The notes beneath the pieces were generated by a model that ran no database searches, was not told the DNA's origin, and was given only the letters and a program-made list of their open reading frames with translations. Shown one piece after another: positions 51,509-64,000 of a stretch of 64,000 bases of DNA (position 1 is its first letter; every line of letters begins with the position of its first letter). The DNA comes from Promerops cafer (taxonomy: Eukaryota > Chordata > Aves > Passeriformes > Nectariniidae), in the NCBI GenBank assembly GCA_013398275.1, contig VZSE01003113.1:1202830-1266829 (forward strand), written 5' to 3'. The position numbers and the translations under genes were made by a program.

Positions 51509-54500
51509 ACCCAACAACCCAAAACAGAACCCTTTCCAGTTGCCTCAAGCTGCTTTTCAGATTTTTCATATCTTTAAGACACTTCCATTGTGTGGACATG
51601 CTCCTTTCACAAGTCTTGGGGCTCTAGAAGTATGGCAGTAGACTCCCTACTGTGGACATTTCTACATCAACACTTACTGAGATCTATGTTATGATTTTAG
51701 TTCCACTGGCAATTACTGATATCTAATTACCACTTTATCTGTTCTGAACTTTGTAGGAATGTGTAATAGAAACCACTTCAACTTTTACTAGAACTGCATT
51801 TGAATCGTGTGTCTCCTCTCCTACAAGACTGCCACATCCACACCCACCAAAAGAGCTGAAATGTGTTTCAGCTTTAAGAGGAGAATACTGTGTACTCTAC
51901 CATGTACATTCTTACTCTGGGAGATGAGAAATGCAGGCTCAACTGTCCCACAGCACCCTCAGAAACGGCAAGACTCAGAGTCTCCATCAGAGAAAGCAGA
52001 CATGAGAGAGGCCCCTTGTGGCCTTGTAACAGCTATTCCATGTCATGGACAACAATTACAACTAGGACAAAACACGACTGTGATGCTGGCACCTCACAAA
52101 GTACTGGCCAAAACGCTGAACTCCACAAGCAGTTTTAGGGATGTGAAGCATCTTTTTGCAACCTCGAGTTTGAGTCCAGAGAGGCTGAGATCAAGCACAG
52201 AGCTTCTTCATGGGGTTTCCCAGTAGCAGCAGTCCCAATGGAGGTTTTAGCACCCTGCAGCTTTGGGCAGGGGCCTAATAGGCAGCCTGGGCTCAGGGCT
52301 TCCACTATGCATCTGGCAGGGTGTGCACTGGATGCAGAGGCATATATTTTCTTAGCAAATCTAAGTGGCAGTTTAGAAAAGCTGGCCCAGCCAAAGAAAA
52401 CCTTGGAAAACCCTGCAGAATGAATCAATAAAACTGTCTAAGAATTTAATACAATGAGAAAGTTAGTAATTGTCAGAAGTCCATAAGATTTACATTTCTA
52501 AATTAAACAGGCCAATGAAGTACCAAGATTGTGCTTCTGTAATCAACTAGTAGCAATTTTAAAAAGTTGTAAGAATGTAGAGGGAATTCAGTTACAAAAT
52601 GTGGCTGCCACCTGCAGGTACCCCTTCAAGGTTTCATTCAAGAAAGTCCGTGGAAAACTAGGTGAAATCTCACTTTGCTGAGAGAGGTAACATTTTGCCT
52701 TGGCCAGTAGCAAGTGTGATTTGGGTAGGTATGTCTTGAATAACTGCAAATGAAATGATGGCAAAACAGCTGAGTGAGGGCCAAAGGGAGGCTGCAGGCT
52801 ACCCCTGGAGAGCTCCTGTTGGCTGAGGATGTGCTGCAAACCCAGACTGCTGTGGCAGGAACACGGCCCTGGGCAGCCCTGGGTGATAAGTAACTGCATA
52901 AAAATTCCAGACATGGACTGTAGGATATCACTCGTGCCCAAGGAAAATCTGAGGGGAGGGAGGAGTCGCTTTCAGTGATTCCCACTTGTTGAGCTGATGT
53001 GCAAGCACCCAGTGTGCTCCAGCCCTGGGAGCATGGGGGCTGCAGGTCTGCACTCATGCTCTCTACCTCTCACCTGGCTCTTTGCTGCAGGGCCCAGGTG
53101 ACAGCAGCTGCACCTTCAGCTGCAGGGGAGGTGCTGGTCAGTCACATCGCTGTATGGAAGAAAGTGAGGAGGATAGAAAGGTTTTATTAAGGAAGGACTT
53201 TAGCAAGAAGCAAGGAAAGATGATATAGTTTCTTAGCCTTATAAACAGATTTTGGGATCCTGCACAATGGAATGGCAACCCAGGCTGCCAGAATCCAAAG
53301 CCAAACCCCTCTTTTGGGAAATCATTCTGGCCATCAAGGGACATGAATCAATGCTGCATCTACTCAGAAAAGGGATATGTGGCCTATACTACTCCCATGC
53401 TGCTCCCTTTTCCATAAATACACAAAAGTACATGTCCCTCTGCTATGAGAAGAAAGCTTCAAAAAGTTTGAAAGAAATTTTTTCTAGTGGGGATCCCATC
53501 ATGATCTGTGAGCCAAATACCCTGTCTGTTACAGCATTAACTGAATTTTATGGGGATGCATCTCAGCAGGGCATTCCTCCAGTCTGTCCAGAGCCTGCTG
53601 CAGTGAGACCTTGAGTTTGACAGCCCTGAAAAGCTGCTGAGAAGCAAAAGGACTTGAAGAATGAATATGTGCACAGGCTGTCCTGCCTCCAGCTCAGACT
53701 GTTTCCTTCTGTCTCAGTCTGATAAACGTACAGTCTCCCAAAACCTTCTCAGATGGCTGCTGTCCGGCAGATCCCAACAGAAGCAGGGTGAAAGAAAGCT
53801 CACAGAATGCTTGGTATCTCTCCGAGCAGTCTCAGTCTCTGGTAGATTAGCAATGCAAACAAACGAAAGCCTCTTGGAACTAGCCAGGGACTTTTGGCAA
53901 ACCCTTGTGTTTGTGACTGCTACCTTCATTGGAGACAATTGACATGACTGTGTCCTTTCCAGGCATTTTGAGCATTTCTGTATTATCAGCCGCCTGGTCC
54001 AGGGCTGCAGAGTCCATCCAAGGGAGATCTGAGGTATGAGGACTGCTTGAAGCAGCTCCATGAGTAAAAGCCTTAAAAAGCTGGATCTTTTGTGTAAGAA
54101 ATCATATTCCTTGGACGGTTTGTAAATGTTCATTGCAAACTATCTAGTGCTGCTGCCAGACAGAATTACCTTAACTGGGACTTTATGGCTCAATCCATGG
54201 AGAGCCTCCCACATAAACACAGGCACAAACCAAAGTGCCTTTTTTTTGAGAGAGAGCACTCCAAGTGGGCCCAGGCATCCCAGCTGCAGCCTTTTACAGG
54301 ACAGTGGCTGTGACAGCATTGAAAAAGATCTCAGAATTGAGTTCTCTGAACTACAGGAGGCCCAGTGGGTGTCCTCCTCAAAGGCTTCTTCAATAAAACC
54401 AGTAGCGTGTCACTTGTGCACTGTAGAAGGCCATCTGTTCCTTCCCAGATATCTGCATCTCGACCCATGGAGGCAGATATTACAGGCCACTGAAGGAGAA

Positions 54501-55960
54501 ACAAATGTTGAGAAGGAAATCAATTTTCAATTCAAATGCTATGTCACCAGGTGTTTTTAGTCCTGTTATTGTCCCTAGAAATGTGAACAGCAAAATCCTC
54601 TTCTAGGATTTGGCTGCTCCTGAAATGCCCTCTTGATTTGAGTTTTTAGGATTCATAGTCCCAGGGCTGCAAACTCTGTACTTTATCCTGTAAATGGCCT
54701 GGCAGCTCTTGGCTTGCCAGGCAGGTGTTTTCATGCTCTGATTCACCCATCTGCAGTAAGACACTAATATCTCAGCTGTCCTTGGGGAAAGTATCAGCAA
54801 AAAACTAGAGGTCTCCTCTCTATTATAGCAGTGACTTGACCCTCTCCAGCCAGGACCTGACAGGGTGACAGCTCTCCTAAGGACACCAAGTGTTTGAGCC
54901 CACCACTTGGTGCCATGTGGTGATGCAAAGTTTGCAGTTCATGAACAGATCAGTTCAGGAGATCTGGGCTTTCACTGCTGCCCTGGGCAGTCTAAAATTC
55001 TGTTCACTTTTCCTCTGGTTAGAGACTAGTTCATGGGCAAGGTGCTCAGCTCCTCAGCAGTGGCAAGCTGCAAGGTGTCCCTGCAGGTGCTGCATGGACA
55101 AGCTGCTCACCACATCCCTGCAATCCTTTCCTTACTGAATCAGTGAAGAGAAAACATAGGCAAGTAAGGGATGCACCAGTCTATTAAAACAGGCTGGGAT
55201 ATGCCTGCTGGACAAGGTGAAGTCCAAAGGGCTTAGCTGATCTCCTCTGTGCCCTGGGAAGCACCAATGCTCAGACATCTGGAAAACCTTTCTCTACAGA
55301 GAGATTTGTAACCTCACCTGATGCCACCACAACTCCAGAGTGGGTGGAGAGTCCCTCTGCAGGGGAGCACAACCTGCTGTGTGGCAGAGGACACGTTGAG
55401 CCCATCACTCTGAAAGGGCAGGAGCCCCTCAGGGCAGCGTGGCAAGTACTGCCCGGGCACTGCCAGGCTGGGGCAGGCACAGCACCAGGATCTGCCCCAT
55501 CCCTGCCACAGCTGTCAGCCCAGGGCACATCCCACAATGGAGGAGCCCACAGGAGGAGGCTACAGCTCTGCTTTGTGCTTGCACTTACTCCCAGCGCTTA
55601 CCCTGGCAGCTGAAGCAGTTAGCTTTACACCATTTCACTACTTTGTGGAAAGGCTGTGAGGTGACCAGCACCTGAGTCTGCTGACAGCTTTGAAGGAAAT
55701 AATTTAATTATGCAAACCTGAAACTGAATCTGTCCTTATCCCTGGGGCACATCCCCACTGATGGCAGTTGCAGTCTTTCCCTGGGCATCCGAGGGCACCT
55801 TCTGTCCCAGTCCTGCAAACACTTACTGGAGGCTTAATATTACACCAATGAGGAATTCTTGCAAAGTCGATGGGATAGCCAGTGGGATAGCCAACATTTA
55901 TGTGTACAATCAAACATGCAGTTTGGGTCCCAGCACTTTGTCATATCCTTGGCCTGTATT

Positions 55961-56015
55961 GAAAAAGAAAAAGAAAAAGAAAAAGAAAAAGAAAAAGAAA
56001 AAGAAAAAGAAAAAA
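55961..56015 (+). repeat. (GAAAAA)9 repeat
   Basis: Nine near-perfect GAAAAA units in 55 bases, the same unit type as the tract near 4.4 kb. Lys- or Phe-rich frames crossing it are artefacts. Confidence 0.95.
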
Positions 56016-57439
56016 CATGAAACCCCATGAATCACACTTAAGCTGGCAGAATGATTTATTAGGAAAAAACACTGACGGATTTTTGAAGTACTGAAAGGGT
56101 TGAAATAGTCCGAATAGAATGAAAATTGACATGAATTTTTACCACAATGCAAAAGGAACTTGAACTATTCTAATAAGAGTTTGCTTTAATGTTCGTGCAT
56201 GTCTTCACATCCTGCTTTTGGCAATGGCCAGAAAAGAACTACTGAAATACTGTGAGAAAAGCTGTTCATGTGTTATTTCTGGCCGTGTTGTAATGCATGA
56301 AATCAGGACATCTCATGAGAGACACTGATATTCAAGATTTTCAGTCTATTTTTCAGATAAAAAAGTCTGGATATATATCTAAATTTCTGGGTTTAGTCAT
56401 GGCTAGATCTCAAAGCAACAAGTAAAGTATCTGTGAGGTCACAAGTCAAATAGTTACAATTCAGAAGAAAGTATAATACTTATATTCAAGTAACTTGGAG
56501 GGAAAAAACCTGTGAAGCCAATATTCACTTGCCAAACTAAGGTGGATGTCTCCTCATTCTCAAAATAACCCTTAATGCCATCAGGGAATTTTTTAAGTTT
56601 ATCCAAAGGGTGGACAGGGGTTATGATTAAACGTAAAGTGCTTGGAGACATGGTGACTGTCATAGGTATGGTTCTGTGCATGTGTGTGGCTCTCATCTGT
56701 CTAAAAATCATTTTTGATAAACACCTTTGGGATCCAAAGAAATGAGGGCTCTATGAACTATATGTTTTCTGGTGCCCCTGCCAACTCTGAATAAATACGC
56801 TGTGTGTGTAGCCAAGGTCTTGGAGAATTATTTCCTGAAAACTACTTACTTTAGAACCAGAAGGAATTAATGAAGATGTGCCAGCTATTTCCTTTGCTGG
56901 CTTGCATGCCTCAGCCTCACCAATAATAAATAGTAACAGTGTGTACATGAGTTATGCTCCTACACCTCATGTTTTGCACCCTGCAGAATCCATCTATTCT
57001 GTACACAAGTGGGAAAGCACAGACAGAGTGCGAGTTTGTTGCCCCTCCTCTGGGTATCCACATTTGAGGCTTGCAGCAGCTATCAAAGCCAAATTGCATC
57101 TTCTGTCTTTGGCTTTAGCCTGTGCTAAAATAGCATTTTTGTCTTTTAAAGCTATTCACAGAGGTTTAACCTCAGTTCTGCTAAAAATGAGATAATACAG
57201 CTATCAGCACTGGTTAAACAGATTAATATGATTGGCCTGACTTTTTGATCTGCTTGAAAAAACATATTTATTATTACTGGACAACTTTCAGAAAACTTCT
57301 AAATCATTAGAGATTTATAAATTATCAATTATGTAAGAGCTAGAGCAACTAGGGAGATGTTTTTCTATGACTGCAAGCAATGAGAAAGGAGATTTTCAAA
57401 CTCAGGCCAAAAACATTAATTGCAAGTCATCTTTAGAAG

Positions 57440-57795
57440 AATCTTCCCGCAACCTTATTTTATCTTTAGGTTTTCTCAGGCTTCCTTTGCGGGAAACCAA
57501 CTCCCCACTATGTGACTCCCAAGCAGAGCCAGAGGGAGCAGGATCCTGTGTCCCAGAGGAAGCTCTCCCCAGGCAGCTCCGGGTGCCTGACTCCACACAG
57601 TCTTTATAGAAACTGGCACTAACTTTGGGGTTTTCCTTCAAGACACAAAATCCCCTCAATCACATCCGTGTTGCCAAGGCAACGCGCTCCAACTCTGCCT
57701 GTCCTCTCCAGGACCCGACATCTACCAGAGGAGCCTCTAGACAGAAAATCATCGAAACCCTGACTCAACCGCACGAGGTTTAACGCCGTGCAAGC
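57440..57795. promoter_or_regulatory. CpG-enriched patch with a perfect RFX X-box
   Basis: GTTGCC, two bases (AA), GGCAAC at 57670-57683 is a perfect symmetrical X-box, the site bound by RFX factors (RFX2, RFX3) at promoters and enhancers of ciliary genes. About nine CpGs cluster between 57668 and 57790, which is unusual for the surroundings. The patch lies 12.7 kb downstream of the ODAD2 stop. I see no convincing ORF beside it. It could be a distal ciliary enhancer of ODAD2 or the promoter of an unannotated noncoding transcript. The motif is directly seen and the role is inferred. Confidence 0.5.
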
Positions 57796-60700
57796 AGCCA
57801 AGAGGCTGAGGATAATTCAGAGGTTTATGCAATAACTGGAGGACCATCAAACTGAAGCATGTTATGACTACTTCTCCCTGTTTGAAATCCTAAAAGTCAG
57901 CCTGAATCTTGCATCCTCTCTGTCTTGTGTCCGGAAAATGCCTCAGATTTGGGGTTGAAAGTGAATACGCTCTGGGCTGACGTGTTGGGAGCTGCTACCC
58001 CGTGCAGAGCCCTGTCAGTACAAAGGAAAGAGGAAACGTTTCTACTGGTATTATTAACATGTCAGTAGCAGTGATAGATTCCAACTGAGATCAAGCCCTC
58101 TTGTATTAGCAGTGTGCCAAAAGCAGAGTAGGAAGCAGAGAAAGGGAGGAAGCATTATTATTCCTGTGTTACAGCTGCAGAAGAGAAGCATGGGGATTGT
58201 GAAATCCTCGAGGTCACACAAAACTGCATGCAGCTCAAGTGAGGAAGGGAGTCAGACCCTCACAGCTGCACCCTCCATCCCCTCAGCCCACGCATTTCTC
58301 CCTGCCTTGCTGGGCTGGTTGACATTTTTGGATATTTGGGGATGCTCAAGAGTTGGAGCTGGTGGAGTAAGTCCCTGGGGATGGGTCCCAGGCAGACGCC
58401 GCATCAATCACAGTGTCCTTGCACATCACTGCACTACCTTTGTTCTCACACATGTGCACATCCTCTTCTCTTCCTGCCCAAAAAAACCAAGTTTGAGCAA
58501 AAATTAATCATGGTTTGAACCATTCTGCAGATAATTTCAAGTTATGCACAGACCTCTGTATCTGTAATACTGAAGAATGTCGGTGGCAAAATTACCTGAC
58601 TTTATGTCCTCCAGTGGAGCTAGATGAGAGAACAGGCATAAAATTAGGGAAGTCAATAACACAGTGTGATGTGTTTATTTTTGAACAAGTGGCTGAAGAA
58701 AAATTAGATTTGTAATTATTATTATCAACTGTTCAGCATTTTTGCTTAACTTTTCAGAGAAGTGATTTCTGCAATGTGACCTGCACTGTTAATGTTAAAT
58801 CCAAACAAATGCACATTCATTTTCCAAATGTAGAACAGACATCACCCATCTGAGATACTACATCAAATGGAACTTAGTCACTCCCTGGCCAGTACAGACA
58901 CCAAAGATGTGATTTTGCTCTGAGAATATTAAGTTCAGAATTGAAAGCTCAGTTAAATGAATAAAATATATAAAACATAGCAAAATTACTGATTTTGATT
59001 ATATTAATACATTACACATAATTAAGAATGTCATCCTCTTTGGGGATGTTTGAACTACTGTTGTTTTTTTTACAGAAAAAAGAGCTTGTGTATGTATTTA
59101 AGGCTTGAGTCTCTGGCCTTGTATTCCTTGGGGTTAAAGCAAAAAGCTCTAGCTGAGAGGCGATGGTACAGACTGGAGCAACCCACACAGCTTGGCTCCA
59201 CAGAGGGCACAGAACTGAAGAAACCAGGCAGGCCACAAGTGCCATGAGTGGAGTGTCCAACGGGGCATAGACCCCACCTGGATCCCAAGCACAAAATGGA
59301 GAACAGCTCACACACATAAATGAAGCTAAATAACCAAGAGGCCTGATCTCGAGACAATGACACTGTCCCAGGCCAAACTGCAGAGCTTCTCCTGCTGGCC
59401 ACGTTTCCTCCTAATTAACACTGCATTATACACCATTCCCATTCCCAGGGAAACCATCTGGCCCCTCTCTGGAGCCCTTTTGCCCTTGTGGCCGGTCACA
59501 GAGCCCCAGCTGAGCATCAGCTATGGCATGCTGAGAAAACACGTCCCCTGCAAACACCATGGCCCTCCTCCTCCTCCCCGTGCCCACTGCACACAGCAGC
59601 TGATGCACAGCAAAGGCCTTATGGAAGGAGTTTTGTTTTACATGGCCCAAGGGGATGGAAACCTAAAAAAATGCAATAAAAAATGGAGGTGGAGCAGAGA
59701 AGTGAGAAAAAATAAAGACCTTGAGCTCAAGTTGGGAGATTGTTTTTCTGACTCTGCTGGTGTGTTCAGATGGAAGTATAACTAACTGAGATCCTTGTTT
59801 GGAGACCTTTTTTTGGTTTTGTTTATTAATTCTTAAGACAAAGCACATACATAGAACAGAACAGGGTCTTCCACCCTTCTAGATAAAACAACAGCTATAT
59901 GTTGGGGGCTTCCAGGTCTGCAGTTTGTCTGGGGCTTTTTGCTGCCCCTAGCCCCAGTTTGAGGGTGTTATCAGGGAGGCCACCCATAGGACCCCGTGCT
60001 TCCTAAAAGAAACGGGCCAGCTGCAGCTTCGGAAGAGGCACCTGCCCCCTCCTTACATTGCAAGATCAGCTGCCTGACTTCAGAGCGGTCTCAGCCCCAC
60101 CACACCTGACAGCCAAGACTAAAGCCATGCTCACAGCTTCATGGTTAACTTCTTCCTACAGCTGAAGCACCGTGGCCACTTTCTCTTGCAATATTGTATG
60201 TTGTAGCACAAGTCCACTCTACAAACCAGCCCATGCCCTCCACCTACTCTTTTCCAAACATAAATAGCATGCAAAACGTCCTGATTCGTGGAAGGCAAGA
60301 ACTGGACCTTTGCACAGGGTCATCTCCTGCATTTGTACAGGGTTTGTTTTTTGACTTTCTCATCAGGTGACGTCTGGTCCACCTTTCTGCAGCATTCAGC
60401 AGCCTGGAGGCAGCAGACCAGCTCTCTTGGTGGACACCCTTCCCTGGTGTACACAGTAAGGAAGTATCTGAGTTGTGCTGAATGCTACACTGGAGCTACC
60501 ATGTATCATTTTATCTCAGTCCAGTCTTACTTTATTTGGAATTGAAACCAGGGTTTGATTAATGGCCACATCAGCCAGGTTTCAGAACACCCTCTTGACA
60601 ACATCCTCATTTCACCTTTATGCTGTTGTTGCCCTCCTTGCTCGCAGAGGTCCCCAAAGTCTTTGGCCCTGCAGTTTGACAATATTACCTGCTGCAGCAC

Positions 60701-63660
60701 CAGCACTAAAGCTGCTTTAGGGATGGTCACAGATGACACTGATGTGTTTCCTTCCTGCATACATCATTCCAACACTCCTTCTTACCAGTTCGTCCAAACC
60801 AAATATCCGTAAAGAAAAGAAATAAGCACACATATTGTCTTTCAAGTGGTCCTTAAGTCTTGTTGAGAATCCTTCCAAAGCTCATTTCTCCACAGGTCTT
60901 TGCATGCAAAAATTAGGTGGCAACTTCAGAACCTATCTTTGTTTCTAGTGGCCCAACACAATTGTCTCCCCTCTCAGATGTTGTATGCCCAGTATGATGA
61001 CCTTACTGATCCCAAGGATGGAGCACTGAGAGTCTCCTTGCTCTAAGACAGTGGCCATTCTAGTCATTGGTCCAGCAAAGTCTTCAAAAGAGGCAGTTCT
61101 TCCTTTCTTAGGACTCTACTTAACAGAACTCCACATTACAAGATTTAACTTCATCCCTACATTATCTTATTCCAGTGATCTGGGAGCTACCAGACTAAGC
61201 ACAAATAGCTCGTTCTAAAGCTACTCTGCCATCTCTGGCTCCTCGCAGAAGCAGACCAAACCCCTTTTGGCCAACATGGTTAAGCACATTCATCCTTGTC
61301 TATATGTGCCTCAGGACACTGCTCAGCAGTATGATCCAGCTGCTGTGAGGGATGGCAACCAGTCTCTACAGCTGCTTTACCTGTGAGTGTGGCTATTTTG
61401 TAGTTTGAATAACACCCCATTCAGCATAATCCTAAACAATTTCTCACCTACACAACTTCAGGCCTTTCAACATGCATGGCCATAGTTATTTAGCCACCCA
61501 ACCTGCCATAGCACAGAGAGTGCCAGGGACATGAGGAAATTCTTTGAATTTCAAACATATATGTTTACTGTGAAGGAATCCGCAGCTGGAGGGAGGAGCT
61601 GTGAGAATGCAACACCAACAAAATGTTTGCTGATAGCATATAAAAAGTAACCAGAACAATGGATAAAAGCAACATTTTTCTGGAAGTGGACACCAGAAAC
61701 AAAGACTGTATTGAGGAGCATAGATGGAACCCTACTGAACAGGTTTTGGATTTTTCCCCGCTCATGGCTAGAGAAGGGGGAAGCAGGTAGAGCAGTGCTC
61801 ACAGCCAGCCCCAGTGGTGCCATCTGAGCTCTGCAGCACGGCTGCCCATCCCTGGCAGCAGGGCTGGGGCTGCAGCCTCTCCAAGGGCTGGAGCAGGGCT
61901 GGCACCAAGGAGCTCCATCACTTGCAGCCTCAGGAGCAAATTCTCCTCTCAGCTTGACAGTACAGTTGATTTTTTCCTGGCTCCTCCAGTGAGACACATT
62001 AGGACCCAAAGCACCACTTTTAGGCTCTTTCTGCATGATATCCCTTGGAAATGTGCCTTGCTGCCCCTTTTTGGCATGCCAACCTGGCCTACCAGCTGTC
62101 TGGAGCTGGCACACAAGCATGGGCCAATAGAGGGGTGTTGCAAAGAATGGCAAGGAGTTTTTTTGCAGCTCCAGCCTGGCAGGTGCCTGAAGTCCTGCTG
62201 TGGCCTGGGCTCCTGTCCCACTGTGGGATGCAGGGGAGCCACAGTGCTCCCATCAGCTGGTGCTGCATCCTCAAGGGAGCCGGCTGCAGGCTGTGGTATG
62301 TGGCCAGCAACTATTGACTTCTTTTTCTGTGCATAGAAGGGTAAGTAACCTTAATTAAAAACATGAAGCCCACAGTTTGTATCACATTCACGATGTTAAA
62401 CAAGCTCTGGAAATAGAAACTCTGTTTTCATTTAAGCTTTCCAACTGTGATCTATGTAATAAAATATGGAGGGGGCGGGCGTGTGTGAGATTTACATGTG
62501 ATGATTTGGGAGATCTCACTGCTTTAGAGGCTTGTGAGGCGCCGCAGTGCCAACTGCTCCTGCCACTGCCTCACCACGTTTGGTAATGCCTGCCCCACAC
62601 ACACTTTTGTTTTTTTCCAGAACTGCTTTCCAAATGGTGATTTCTGCCCTCAGCTCTTGCTTCTGTGACTTATTCTGGGTGTGGGTGTGAGATCTGCCAG
62701 GCCCTCAGCAAGGACCTGCTGCCCTGGCTGCCCATGCCCTGCCCAGCTCTGGACAGGCAGGCAGGTGAGCAGCGCACATTTCCACTGCTCCTGGGGAGCA
62801 CACATGTCCTTGAGGACAGCCACATATCCTGCAAGTGCAATGATCCTCCAAGCCCATACCCAAACAGCACCATCACCAGTAGACACAGGGAAGGAATATT
62901 TTTGCCTTCCAAGACCCTCCTGAGCCACCACACAGAGAATGAGCATCCATTCCACCATGGTGTATAGGCAAAGGGAAGGCTCTTCCAAGGGCACTTGCTC
63001 AGTATCCTGCCAGTGCATGGACTGCCCCTTCTCCAGAGCCTGCCTCAGCCTCCAGGGCCCACAGAAACATGCCATGCCCCATCTGCACCTCCCCTCAGGC
63101 TCTGGGGACCAGAACCTGCACCTGCCCTAGCAGAGAGGATCACCCCTCCTGTGCCAGAGGAGCTTGGAGAGGGGAGTGGGATGACAACAGAGCAAACAAT
63201 TGTCTGAGACTGCAAACCACTGAGATCACCTTCCCGCGGGAGCTTGGTTTTGGTCAAACCTGTCACTTTCTAAGACTCCTTTTGCTGTGACATAATTATA
63301 ACAATACTTCCCATGTCATAAACTTTTCATCTGGGCATGGCAATGATCAGAGCTGCATGTTTTGCAGGAAGCTCCTAATCAGCATGTTAGCACAGTCTAA
63401 CAGGAGGCATTTGTCCCACACTGCTCCCCTATGCCCGCTTCTCCCGCAGCTGGTTCCTGAGTGCTCTGGCCAAGTCACATCCTGAGGGGCAGCCTTACCA
63501 GGGCTTTACTCAAAAGTCTGTGGAAGTGCAGGATGCACAGCCTGCACAGGAGCACTCGCGTGGTTTTTTACAATTTTCTACCTTCTGTTTTCTCGCAGGG
63601 GACTGGAAGCAAGTTGTTCCTGTCCTTTCCTCCCACTCTGGGGACAGTAATTTTTCTCCC
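57796..63660. other. Intergenic region, second part
   Basis: This is a mix of AT-rich (58.5-59.0 kb) and GC-rich (61.7-63.2 kb) sequence without a recognisable gene, RNA or transposon. Open frames up to 200 codons occur on both strands and overlap one another, which is typical of stop-poor GC-rich noncoding DNA. A GC-box-like gggggcgggcgtg lies at about 62472-62484. Confidence 0.55.
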
Positions 63661-63664
63661 TGGA

Positions 63665-64000
63665 CATTGTGGTGTCTTCGGTGCATCGCCCTTCCCCAAA
63701 CCCCTTCCCTGCTTCCCGTCAGCAAATGGAGAAATTACAGTCGGATCGGTGAATCCCGATGCCAAGCTGCCCCTCTTCCAGGAGCCCTTTCCCCATTGCG
63801 TGTGGCTGCGTGACGTCATGGAGAGCGGCCGTGACGTCACGCACCCGTGACGGCGGGGTGCAGGGATGGGGATGAGCCCCAGGAAGGACCCCACGGCGGC
63901 TGAGCCCTGGGGGGCGGCGGGCGGGGGTCCTCGGACCGCAGCATGTTGCCGGCTCCGTCCCCACCGCTCCAGCGCCAAGCCAGCGGAGAAGCGCGTACCC
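63665..64000. promoter_or_regulatory. CpG island with CRE pair, running off the window
   Basis: CpG density rises from about 63.67 kb and is highest from 63.78 kb to the end. Two perfect palindromic cAMP response elements, TGACGTCA, lie at 63811-63818 and 63832-63839, with a half site TGACG at 63848-63852. GC boxes follow near 63911-63927. These are marks of a CREB/ATF-responsive promoter without an obvious TATA box. In mammals the next gene downstream of ODAD2 in the same orientation is MKX, so an MKX promoter is the best guess. No MKX coding sequence is visible, and a divergent or noncoding transcript is also possible. Confidence 0.6.
63909..63927 (+). promoter_or_regulatory. GC boxes and potential G-quadruplex
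   Basis: Runs of six G, two G, three G and five G separated by single C bases give two Sp/KLF-type sites (GGGGCGG at 63911-63917, GGGCGGGGG at 63919-63927). They also provide enough G runs for a quadruplex on the + strand. Confidence 0.6.

Larger units (their letters stand above)
45366..57430. other. Intergenic region downstream of ODAD2, first part
   Basis: I see no coding gene here. Up to about 47.1 kb the sequence is AT-rich. From about 47.2 kb it has more GC and many medium-sized overlapping open frames on both strands (60-145 codons), none with recognisable domains. The 20-base motif TAGCATGACYTCTCAAGGCA occurs at 46049-46068 and 46708-46727, differing at one base. A 9-bp inverted repeat (CACCAAGTG / CACTTGGTG) lies at 54884-54912. 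Confidence 0.6.

Noticed and set aside
51807..52226. 139-codon + strand open frame
   Set aside because: No domain or family resemblance, and nothing around it supports a gene.
58515..58715. 66-codon open frame with a protein-like mix of residues
   Set aside because: No similarity I recognise, no splice context, and AT-rich intergenic surroundings. It might be part of a conserved noncoding element but I cannot support this.
61551..62153. 200-codon reverse-strand open frame
   Set aside because: It overlaps several other frames on both strands in GC-rich DNA, has no known similarity, and shows no clear promoter or splice structure.
63568..63978. 136-codon reverse-strand frame in the CpG island
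   Set aside because: GC-rich islands are stop-poor, and the product is Pro/Arg-rich without a recognisable motif. I kept the island only as a promoter candidate.

Overview
The window is vertebrate nuclear DNA, most likely from a bird. It is AT-rich with sparse coding sequence, its exons have canonical GT-AG introns, and it carries CR1-type LINE fragments plus one short fragment of an LTR family I know from birds. I see no bacterial, plasmid, phage or CRISPR feature.

The only protein-coding gene I can support is the 3' part of ODAD2 (ARMC4), an armadillo-repeat subunit of the outer dynein arm docking complex of motile cilia. It lies on the + strand in five exons: 2461-2703, 10304-10418, 21368-21556, 22147-22368 and 44893-45006. 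Together they encode the last 293 residues up to a TGA stop. Intron phases join without a break (2, 2, 0, 0, 0) and no exon appears to be missing. The upstream part of the gene is outside the window. The best-supported poly(A) signal is at 45338-45343, followed by a GU-rich stretch.

Introns hold several repeats. The last intron (22.5 kb) contains an 803-nt pure-purine tract made of (GAGGAA)10 followed by 146 perfect GAGAA units, an old antisense CR1 copy, a tRNA-like relic, a cluster of three hairpins, and a CR1 3' end in sense orientation. The first intron shown carries a CpG-rich islet with a near-perfect Maf recognition element.

From about 45.4 kb to 63.6 kb I see no convincing gene. This stretch becomes richer in GC towards the right. 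It holds a 77-bp tandem duplication, an 11-bp-stem hairpin, an (AAAAAG)n tract, and a CpG-rich patch with a perfect RFX X-box (57670-57683). The right edge (about 63665-64000) enters a CpG island with two perfect palindromic CREs 21 bp apart and GC boxes. In mammals the gene downstream of ODAD2 in the same direction is MKX, so this island may be the MKX promoter. That is inference: no MKX coding sequence is in the window.
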